Source: Chitinophagaceae bacterium UBA3961 (GTDB taxonomy: Bacteria; Bacteroidota; Bacteroidia; Chitinophagales; Chitinophagaceae). Taken from it: a stretch of DNA of 25,968 bases. Within the stretch, counting starts at the first letter, position 1. Each line of letters opens with the position of its first letter. Of the stretch, positions 1-6,131 are shown one piece after another. Position numbers and translations under genes: made by a program. A model generated the notes under the pieces. It made no database searches and was not told the DNA's origin. It saw only the letters and a program-made list of their open reading frames with translations. The DNA lies in assembly GCA_002385265.1 (NCBI GenBank), contig DGDD01000038.1:2636-28603 (forward strand), read 5' to 3'.

Positions 1-133
1 CTCCACCAATCACGAAATTTCCTTGTTCTTTGAGCTTTTGAGCTCCCTCTAAATGAAATGGTCGAGTGTTAAGTCTGCGATCCAATGCGTTTTCATCCGT
101 TCCGTCATTGGCTATTACTACATAATGTTGCAT
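1..133 (-). CDS. YciI-family protein, 5' part only (cut by window edge)
   Basis: The first 44 codons of a minus-strand gene starting at ATG 133-131 are visible; the rest lies beyond the left edge. The peptide begins MQHYVVIANDGTD, followed by an RR-L-RP-HLEGA-KL pattern and FVIGG. This matches the YCII-related domain, a small ferredoxin-like fold of about 95 residues whose cellular role is mostly unknown. The conserved His (residue 27, in HLEGA) is in the part proposed to be the active or binding site in this family. The gene starts 12 nt after the epimerase stop codon on the same strand, so the two are very probably co-transcribed, and a role beside hydroxyproline catabolism is a reasonable inference from position. 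Family assignment is fairly sure; function is not. Confidence 0.75.
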   Translation of the reverse strand, partial: MQHYVVIANDGTDENALDRRLNTRPFHLEGAQKLKEQGNFVIGG

Positions 134-145
134 ACTTGGTATTAA

Positions 146-1201
146 TTAAATTACTTGAAATCCGTTCGCGTAGGGGTCATCTACGGTATCAACACTAATT
201 GTATTGTACCCATAAATTCGAGCCCAGCCTTCAATTCCGGGTTTCATGGCTTTAACCCCATTTACAGAGGTTTCTTCCTCAATAGTGCCTATAAATTTAC
301 TTCCAATTATGCTCTCATGAATGAATTGATCGCCTTTCTTTAGTAGCCCTTTAGCATACCATTGTGCCATTCTTGCAGAAGTACCGGTACCACAAGGGGA
401 ACGATCAATGGCTTTATCACCATAAAAAACGGCATTCCTTGCAGTAGAGCTTGGGTCAATCACTGCCCCTGTCCAAAGAATATGCGAGCATCCATTAATA
501 GTTGGGTTTTCTGGATGAACAAAGCTGTACCGTTTGTTGATATCCTTTCGAAGTTCTCTCGCCCAACTTACCAACTGGTCAGCCGTGTAATGTTCCAATC
601 CTTTGAAATTCTCTTGAACATCTACAATAGCATAGAAATTACCACCGTAGCTTACATCTACTTTCAATAAGCCTAAATCAGGACATTCTGCTTCTAATGC
701 AGTGCTATGCAGGTATGCGGGCACATTGGTAAGCTTAACGCTCTTTACTTTACCACCTTCTTCCTTGTATTCAATCATCACCAAACCCGCAGGCGCTTCC
801 ATTCTCACGATGCCGGGGGTTTTCGGCTTGATCAATCCCTCTTCAATAGCGATGGTAATGGTACCAATTGTTCCGTGTCCGCACATGGGCAAACACCCAC
901 TGGTTTCTATGAAAAGTACTGCTACGTCGTTTTCAGGGTCATGAGGGGGATACAAAATACTGCCACTCATCATATCATGACCTCGGGGTTCAAACATCAA
1001 TGCTTTCCTGATCCAATCAAACTCTCTTAGAAAATGTTGTCGTTTTTCACTCATGTTTGCTCCCTCGAGGGATGGTCCTCCGTGTGCTACCAAACGCACC
1101 GGATTTCCGCAGGTATGGGCATCTACACAATGAAAAACCTGACCTCCGAATCGATGAAGGTCGGCATTGGGGAAGTGCTTAGTTATGGGTTGAGTTGCCA
1201 T
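146..1201 (-). CDS. 4-hydroxyproline 2-epimerase (proline racemase family)
   Basis: A 351-residue cytosolic enzyme of the proline racemase family. It carries both catalytic cysteines: Cys107 in the MCGHGT motif and Cys270 in SPCGTGTSA. Having two Cys marks a racemase or epimerase rather than trans-3-hydroxyproline dehydratase, which has Thr at the second position. In this family the enzyme deprotonates one face of the alpha carbon and reprotonates the other, converting trans-4-hydroxy-L-proline to cis-4-hydroxy-D-proline without a cofactor. Choice of hydroxyproline over proline is inferred from the neighbours: a DapA-family deaminase and a semialdehyde dehydrogenase that fit the later steps, plus an AraC regulator. 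The length is slightly above the usual 310-335 because of a short N-terminal extension. No Shine-Dalgarno sequence is visible; the ATG is preceded by an A/T-rich stretch. Proline racemase is the main alternative. Confidence 0.85.
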   Translation of the reverse strand: MATQPITKHFPNADLHRFGGQVFHCVDAHTCGNPVRLVAHGGPSLEGANMSEKRQHFLREFDWIRKALMFEPRGHDMMSGSILYPPHDPENDVAVLFIETSGCLPMCGHGTIGTITIAIEEGLIKPKTPGIVRMEAPAGLVMIEYKEEGGKVKSVKLTNVPAYLHSTALEAECPDLGLLKVDVSYGGNFYAIVDVQENFKGLEHYTADQLVSWARELRKDINKRYSFVHPENPTINGCSHILWTGAVIDPSSTARNAVFYGDKAIDRSPCGTGTSARMAQWYAKGLLKKGDQFIHESIIGSKFIGTIEEETSVNGVKAMKPGIEGWARIYGYNTISVDTVDDPYANGFQVI

Positions 1202-1303
1202 ATTATGTATTAAAATTCTATTTTATTTAGTTGCAAGTGTTAACTAATTGGACTTCGTCTGCAAGAAAACACTAATTTGATACAGTTTTTAAGATTACTT
1301 GCT

Positions 1304-2587
1304 ATGGAACAATATGGAAAAATATTATTGATTGCAATGCCTGCTTTTTTGCTCTTGGTACTATTTGAGAAATGGTACGGTTGGAAGAAAGGCTTCGATA
1401 CTGTTAGAAATCTAGACATGATCAGTAGTTTAAGCAGTGGAATCACCAATGTAACTAAAGATGTATTAGGACTTAGCCTAGCTATTATCAGCTACCAATG
1501 GATGGTCAGCCATTGGGCTGTTTTCCATATTGAAGCTACCTGGCTTACTTATCTCATTGCTTTCTTTGCGTTGGATTTTTCGGGATATTGGGTTCATCGA
1601 ATTGCGCATGAATACAATTTCTTTTGGAACAATCATATCATTCATCATAGCAGTGAAGAATTCAATTTAGCTTGTGCTTTGCGTCAAAGCATTTCTGTAT
1701 TTGTTAAGCTTTTCACTTTTTTTCTATTGCCTGCTGCACTTTTAGGTGTTCCTGAAAAAGTAATCGCAATTACAGCTCCATTACATTTGTTTGCACAATT
1801 CTGGTATCATACTCGTCAAATCAATAAAATGGGTTTTCTTGAGAACATCATTGTAACGCCCTCCCATCACCGTGTTCACCATGCCATGAATCCTGAATAC
1901 CTTGATAAGAACTATGGTCAAATTCTGATTGTGTGGGATAAAATTTTCGGCACCTTTCAAGCTGAACTAGATTCAGTTCCTCCAGTATATGGAATCACCA
2001 GACCAGCCGCCACCTGGAATCCGATCAAAATCAACTTTCAACACTTATGGCTATTGATCTCCGATGCAATCCGAACAAAAAACATTCAAGACAAGTTCTT
2101 GATTTGGTTCAAACCAACAGGATGGAGACCGGCAGATGTAGTAGAAAAATACCCCACCAAGAAAGTTGAAGATGTCAATAGTCTTGAGAAATATGACACG
2201 TTCGCAACTACGTTTCACCATAGCTGGTATTGGATTCAGCTGGCATCACTCCTACTTTTCATTAGCTATCTTTTTGGCAATATTGCATTGATCAATGCAG
2301 CAAACACCGCATACATTTACTTATACGGCTTATTTGTTTTCATTTCAGTATATGCAATCAGCGACTTGATGGACGAAAACAAATCGGCTCCCTATTTCGA
2401 ATTCATAAGAGCAAGCTATGGAGTATATTTGATCTGGCTTACCAATGGATGGTTTGGAGCTGAACATTTTGGATACTGGATACCTTACGCAATAGCATCC
2501 TACCTTGTAGTTAGTACCGTAGTATCTGTTACCATTGTACAACAACAAAAAGCAAACGCCTTAAAAACTGTTTTGTCAAAGAACTAA
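1304..2587 (+). CDS. Membrane di-iron hydroxylase, fatty acid hydroxylase superfamily (alkylglycerol monooxygenase-like)
   Basis: An integral membrane protein of 427 residues, counted from ATG 1304. A TTG nine codons earlier (1277) keeps the frame open but is a poorer start. The eight-histidine di-iron signature is complete: H98-x3-H102, H111-x2-HH114-115 and HH188-189-x2-HH192-193. The block around HHSSEEFN-ACALRQS and the later TPSHHRVHH, DKNYG and WDKIFGTF resemble alkylglycerol monooxygenase (TMEM195) more than classic sterol desaturases. Hydrophobic helices occur at about 5-22, 55-68, 78-95 and 130-147, with more in a C-terminal half (about 310-415) also found in that family. The expected reaction is O2-dependent oxidation of a lipid C-H bond; the substrate is unknown. 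It lies on the strand opposite the flanking hydroxyproline genes, ends 7 nt from the converging ALDH gene, and is probably unrelated to them. Confidence 0.8.
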   Translation: MEQYGKILLIAMPAFLLLVLFEKWYGWKKGFDTVRNLDMISSLSSGITNVTKDVLGLSLAIISYQWMVSHWAVFHIEATWLTYLIAFFALDFSGYWVHRIAHEYNFFWNNHIIHHSSEEFNLACALRQSISVFVKLFTFFLLPAALLGVPEKVIAITAPLHLFAQFWYHTRQINKMGFLENIIVTPSHHRVHHAMNPEYLDKNYGQILIVWDKIFGTFQAELDSVPPVYGITRPAATWNPIKINFQHLWLLISDAIRTKNIQDKFLIWFKPTGWRPADVVEKYPTKKVEDVNSLEKYDTFATTFHHSWYWIQLASLLLFISYLFGNIALINAANTAYIYLYGLFVFISVYAISDLMDENKSAPYFEFIRASYGVYLIWLTNGWFGAEHFGYWIPYAIASYLVVSTVVSVTIVQQQKANALKTVLSKN

Positions 2588-2594
2588 GCGTGAA

Positions 2595-4082
2595 CTACAT
2601 CGCGCTTTGTGTAAGTTGATTGTTAACGGTTCTCCACATATGCAGCGGATTCTCGTTCTTCAGCGCTTCCGGTAATAAACTATTGGGCCAGTTTTGGAAT
2701 GACAGTGGTCTGGCAAATCGTTTAATTCCATCAGCACCAACCGATGTGAATCGAGCATCTGTTGTAGAAGGGAATGGTCCTCCATGGTGCATACTCAAAC
2801 ATACTTCTACACCTGTTGGCACTCCATTTAAGATAATTCTTCCACAAATATTCTTCACCGCTTCGATCAAGTTTATATTGCTTTTCAGATCAGCTTCAGT
2901 TCCCATAATCGTAGCCGTTAGTTGACCTTCCAATTGACGAGCAATCTGCAACATTTGATTCGTATCATTACACTCCACCAATAATGAATAAGGTCCGAAA
3001 ACCTCTTGATGCAAAAGTGGGTTGGCTAAAAATTGTTCACCTGAAACAGTGGCCACTGTTGGTTGACCTTGCCCCTCATTGGGTGCAGTTGAAGATTCAG
3101 CCACTAGGCTAACACTAGGTTGCGATAGCGCAACTTCTCTCTTAGATGCATAAGCTTTGGCAATTCCAGTGTGCAGCATGGTGCCGGGATTAATTTCTTT
3201 AATGGCAGTAGCAAGTGCCAACTTAAACTCATCCAATCCTGGAGATTTCGTTGCAAACAAAAGTCCCGGGTTCGTGCAAAACTGTCCTACCCCAAGCGTA
3301 ATGGAGCCCGCATATTGTTGAGCAACTGTAGCGTACTCGTGTTCTAGCTTTTCGTTTAAAATAAAAACAGGATTTACGCTTCCCATTTCAGCAAAAACGG
3401 GAATGGGTTCTGGTCGTTGATTCGCCCAATCGAACAATTGCTTACCACCTCCGTAAGAACCTGTAAATCCAACTGCTTTGATGCGGTGGTTCGTTACCAG
3501 CGCCTTTCCTACCTCAAAAGACTTCCCATACACATGTGTGAAAATATTCTTTGGCATGCCACATTTTTCAACTGCCTTTTGGATGGCTTGTGCAACAATT
3601 GTTGAGGTTTCCTCATGTGCGGGATGGGCTTTCACAATAACAGGGCACCCGGCGGCAAGTGCACAGGCTGTATCTCCTCCTGCAGTAGAATAAGCAAAAG
3701 GGAAATTGGATGCGCCGAATACTGCAACAGGTCCTAAGGGCACTAACATTTTCCGAATGTCGGGTTTAGGAGGGTTTTTGTCAGGAATCGCCGTATCAAT
3801 TCTAATTTCCAACCAATCGCCTTTTTCGCAGGCATCTGCATATTGTAGCAATTGAAAAATAGTTCTTCCTCTTTCCGCTCTTAATCGAGCTTCCGGTAAA
3901 TTCGTTTCCTTCATTGCAACGGCAATCAATTCATCGCCGGTCTCTTCTAAGGCAGTTGCAATTGTTCTCATTAGCAGGGCTCTTTGACTAACTTGTGTTC
4001 TTTTGAAAACAAGAAAGGCATCCCAAGCATTTTCACAAACCTCTGCTAAAGCAGCTAGATCAATATCGTTGTACATAAACAT
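2595..4082 (-). CDS. NADP+-type aldehyde dehydrogenase, probable 2-oxoglutarate semialdehyde (2,5-dioxovalerate) dehydrogenase
   Basis: A 495-residue cytosolic ALDH. Visible catalytic elements are the FGASNFPFA oxyanion loop (Asn126), cofactor-binding Lys151 in VKAHPAHE, the GFTGSYGGG dinucleotide loop near 205-213, general base Glu232 in FAEMGS, and nucleophile Cys269 in GQFCTNPG. The GASNFPFA / KAHPAH / GQFCTNPG combination is typical of the family annotated as aldehyde dehydrogenase (NADP+) or alpha-ketoglutaric semialdehyde dehydrogenase. These oxidise 2,5-dioxopentanoate to 2-oxoglutarate, the last step of hydroxyproline and some sugar-acid pathways. Two in-frame ATGs at 4082 and 4076 are both possible starts. 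A terminator between this gene and the upstream deaminase gene suggests its own promoter. Assignment to hydroxyproline use is by context; sugar-acid catabolism would use the same reaction. Confidence 0.82.
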   Translation of the reverse strand: MFMYNDIDLAALAEVCENAWDAFLVFKRTQVSQRALLMRTIATALEETGDELIAVAMKETNLPEARLRAERGRTIFQLLQYADACEKGDWLEIRIDTAIPDKNPPKPDIRKMLVPLGPVAVFGASNFPFAYSTAGGDTACALAAGCPVIVKAHPAHEETSTIVAQAIQKAVEKCGMPKNIFTHVYGKSFEVGKALVTNHRIKAVGFTGSYGGGKQLFDWANQRPEPIPVFAEMGSVNPVFILNEKLEHEYATVAQQYAGSITLGVGQFCTNPGLLFATKSPGLDEFKLALATAIKEINPGTMLHTGIAKAYASKREVALSQPSVSLVAESSTAPNEGQGQPTVATVSGEQFLANPLLHQEVFGPYSLLVECNDTNQMLQIARQLEGQLTATIMGTEADLKSNINLIEAVKNICGRIILNGVPTGVEVCLSMHHGGPFPSTTDARFTSVGADGIKRFARPLSFQNWPNSLLPEALKNENPLHMWRTVNNQLTQSAM

Positions 4083-4155
4083 CGTATTTTATTTGTAAAT
4101 GAATTCGCATTAAAAGATAGTACGAACCATTCAACAATTAACTAAAAATGTTTTC

Positions 4156-4186
4156 TTCAAAAAGAGGTTGAAAATTCAACCTCTTT
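4156..4186 (-). terminator. Intrinsic terminator after the DapA-family gene
   Basis: A perfect 12-bp stem (4161-4172 with 4175-4186; the innermost pairs would open to form the loop) is followed on the minus strand by a T run and further T-rich sequence. It lies about 40 nt after the deaminase stop codon and about 80 nt before the ALDH start, so it separates the two into different transcription units. Confidence 0.75.
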
Positions 4187-4223
4187 CGAAAAAAACGATC
4201 AAGCAACAAGAACGCAAGGCGTT

Positions 4224-5138
4224 TTATAAGTTCAGGTAGTCCGGTAAAGTCGGACGATTTTTGATACCAGTTTTAATTACTGAAAGCACTCTTTCTCGTT
4301 CCTCACCAATTATTGTTAATCGTGGTGCTCGAACATATTCAGATCCAATACCCAATTCTGCTTCTGCCAATTTAATATATTGAACTAATTTCGGTACGAT
4401 ATCCAATTCTAACAAAGGCATAAACCAACGATAAATGGCTGCAGCTTCAGCAATTCGGCCGGCTTTTACCAATCTGTAAATTGCAACCGTTTCTGCGGGA
4501 AAAGCACAAACCAAACCGGCGACCCAACCATCTGCACCCAAAACCATTTCCTCCATTGCAATAGTGTCAACTCCACAAAGGATTTTAATACGATCGCCAA
4601 ATCTATTAATGAGTCGAGTAACGTTGGTTACATCTCTTGTACTTTCCTTTACTGCCTGAATATTGGCACATTCAATTAATTCTTCGAACATATCCAACGT
4701 AACTTCAATTCGATAGTCGTATGGATTGTTATAGATCATCATAGGAAGATCGGTATTTTGCGCTACCGTTTTGAAATAAGTAACTGTTTCTCGATGATCA
4801 CTTTTATATCGCATTGGTGGAAGAATCATTAAACCTTTGGCACCCCAAGTTTGGGCTAACTCAGCTTGTTTTACTGCTTCTCTTGTTGATCCTTCTGCTA
4901 TATTTATAATTACTGGTACTTTGCCATTCGCTTTTTCTATTGCAAATTTTACAAGCTTCTCCTTTTCATCTGTAGTGAGTACGCTAGCTTCACCTAATGT
5001 GCCGCCTAATATTAAACCATCTACTCCTGCTGCTAACTGGGCGTCCAGATTTTTTGAAATAAGTGAAAAATCAAGATTATCATCGGCAGTAAATTTAGTT
5101 GTCAGTGCGGGAAACACTCCCTTCCAAGTAATAGACAT
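4224..5138 (-). CDS. DapA-family aldolase/deaminase, probable pyrroline-4-hydroxy-2-carboxylate deaminase
   Basis: A 304-residue class I aldolase-type TIM barrel of the dihydrodipicolinate synthase family. The Schiff-base lysine is Lys164 in the AVKESTRD motif, and Tyr136 in YNNPY is the usual catalytic tyrosine. The substrate loop reads GGTLGE (45-50) where true DHDPS has GTTGE, so one of the two threonines of the DHDPS triad motif is a leucine. This argues against lysine biosynthesis. With the epimerase and semialdehyde dehydrogenase nearby, the best fit is deamination of pyrroline-4-hydroxy-2-carboxylate to 2-oxoglutarate semialdehyde. Alternatives are 2-keto-3-deoxy-acid dehydratase or N-acetylneuraminate lyase-like activity. 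The gene is divergent from the AraC regulator across 129 nt that hold a perfect inverted repeat, and it ends at a strong terminator as a single-gene unit. Confidence 0.8.
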   Translation of the reverse strand: MSITWKGVFPALTTKFTADDNLDFSLISKNLDAQLAAGVDGLILGGTLGEASVLTTDEKEKLVKFAIEKANGKVPVIINIAEGSTREAVKQAELAQTWGAKGLMILPPMRYKSDHRETVTYFKTVAQNTDLPMMIYNNPYDYRIEVTLDMFEELIECANIQAVKESTRDVTNVTRLINRFGDRIKILCGVDTIAMEEMVLGADGWVAGLVCAFPAETVAIYRLVKAGRIAEAAAIYRWFMPLLELDIVPKLVQYIKLAEAELGIGSEYVRAPRLTIIGEERERVLSVIKTGIKNRPTLPDYLNL

Positions 5139-5212
5139 GATGTATTGTTTTAAGAATTCAAAACTACCATTACTTCTGAAGTTTGTATTAACAGGATTGA
5201 TGAAAAAATAAA

Positions 5213-5257
5213 CAAATATTAACCTAAATATGGCATTTTATGTAATTTTATACATAA
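5213..5257 (-). promoter_or_regulatory. Putative operator (inverted repeat) and -7 box before the DapA-family gene
   Basis: A perfect inverted repeat, TTATGTA (5238-5244) and TACATAA (5251-5257), has a 6-nt A/T spacer and lies in the divergent araC/deaminase spacer. On the minus strand, AATATTTG (5220-5213) matches the Bacteroidota -7 consensus TAnnTTTG at all but one position. No TTG is found at the expected -33 distance; the inverted repeat begins 17 nt upstream of the box and occupies that place. This is where an activator would replace a missing -33 contact. The palindrome is seen directly; its function and the binding protein (AraC neighbour) are inferred. Confidence 0.45.
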
Positions 5258-5267
5258 TATTGGCTAA

Positions 5268-6131
5268 ATGAAGGTAATTCCCTTTACGATACCAGTTCCT
5301 AAAGACAAGAGTATTATTTTACAAGAAGAGCAGTTAATACAGTTCTATCCGCATTTGCACCAACATGCTGAAGCGCAAATTACTTGGATACTAAAAGGAT
5401 CCGGTAGTTTGATAGCCGGTAGTTCGGTTATTCCCTTCCATCCCGGTGCTGTTGTACTTGTTGGAGCTAATGTTCCACATATCTTTAAGAGTGATCGAAT
5501 TCCAAAAAGAATCAAACAAAAAGCGGTACATGCAAAAACCATTTTTTTTGGAGGGCACCAAAGCATTAGAGGACTGCTAGACCTCCCTGAATTGAAAAAA
5601 GTTTCCAAATGGATCGACGCATATCGATTTGGCTATTATGTTCCGGCAAATGCAGCCGGATTGCTAACTCAAGTTATCGAAGCAATTTATAAGTCGGAAG
5701 GAGTGCATCAAATACAACTTTTTCTTCAGTTATTAGATCTCTTCACGCATATACATTCGGGAACAGCCATTTCGGGCAATAGAGACTCAGAAGTTGTGTC
5801 TGAAGCGGAAGGACAAAAGTTAAATGAAATTTACAACTATACACTTGAACATTTTTCGGAGGATATTCAACTTGCCCAAGTGGCCCATTTGGCGCATATG
5901 AGTGTGCCTGCTTTTTGTAGGTATTTTAAAAAGAGAACCAGAAAAACCTACATAAATTTTTTAAATGAAATTCGAATTAGTGAGGCATGTAAAATGCTTC
6001 AAAAAGAAGATGCCGAATCGGTTCAGGAAATAGCCTATGCCACAGGCTTCTCACATTCCAGTTCTTTTATAAGAACATTTAAACAAATCACAGGAATTAC
6101 TCCAAAAAAATATCAATTATTATCCGAATAA
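5268..6131 (+). CDS. AraC-family transcriptional regulator with cupin sensor domain
   Basis: A 287-residue regulator. Residues about 15-90 look like an AraC-binding cupin: His29, His31 and His33 cluster in the first strand region, followed by ILKGSG, PFHPGAVVLVGANVPH and a second strand set. The C-terminal ~100 residues hold two helix-turn-helix units (about 201-223 with AHMSVPAFCRYFK, and 251-273 with EIAYATGFSHSSSFIRTFK) and end with the family signature GITPKKYQ. It is divergently transcribed from the DapA-family gene and is the obvious candidate regulator of the hydroxyproline genes, with hydroxyproline or a pathway intermediate as probable effector (inference). No conventional ribosome-binding site is present. 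The stop codon directly abuts the stop codon of the converging kinase gene, with no bases between. Confidence 0.9.
   Translation: MKVIPFTIPVPKDKSIILQEEQLIQFYPHLHQHAEAQITWILKGSGSLIAGSSVIPFHPGAVVLVGANVPHIFKSDRIPKRIKQKAVHAKTIFFGGHQSIRGLLDLPELKKVSKWIDAYRFGYYVPANAAGLLTQVIEAIYKSEGVHQIQLFLQLLDLFTHIHSGTAISGNRDSEVVSEAEGQKLNEIYNYTLEHFSEDIQLAQVAHLAHMSVPAFCRYFKKRTRKTYINFLNEIRISEACKMLQKEDAESVQEIAYATGFSHSSSFIRTFKQITGITPKKYQLLSE

Noticed and set aside
119..125. TACATAA, identical to one arm of the araC-spacer palindrome, near the YciI start
   Set aside because: It lies inside the coding sequence (codons of the N-terminal HYVV) and is explained by the conserved protein sequence there.
146..1201. Trans-3-hydroxy-L-proline dehydratase as identity of the racemase-family gene
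   Set aside because: The second active-site position is Cys270, not Thr, so the epimerase/racemase chemistry is favoured.
1277..1303. Longer hydroxylase from TTG 1277
   Set aside because: The added nine residues are not needed, ATG 1304 gives the family-like N-terminus, and no signal supports the TTG. The same reasoning rejected the TTG starts at 11459, 20938, 21824 and 23496 on the plus strand and at 16935 on the minus strand.
4837..5211. 124-codon plus-strand open frame over the deaminase gene and spacer
   Set aside because: Antisense to a conserved TIM-barrel gene; the peptide is low-complexity and has no family features.
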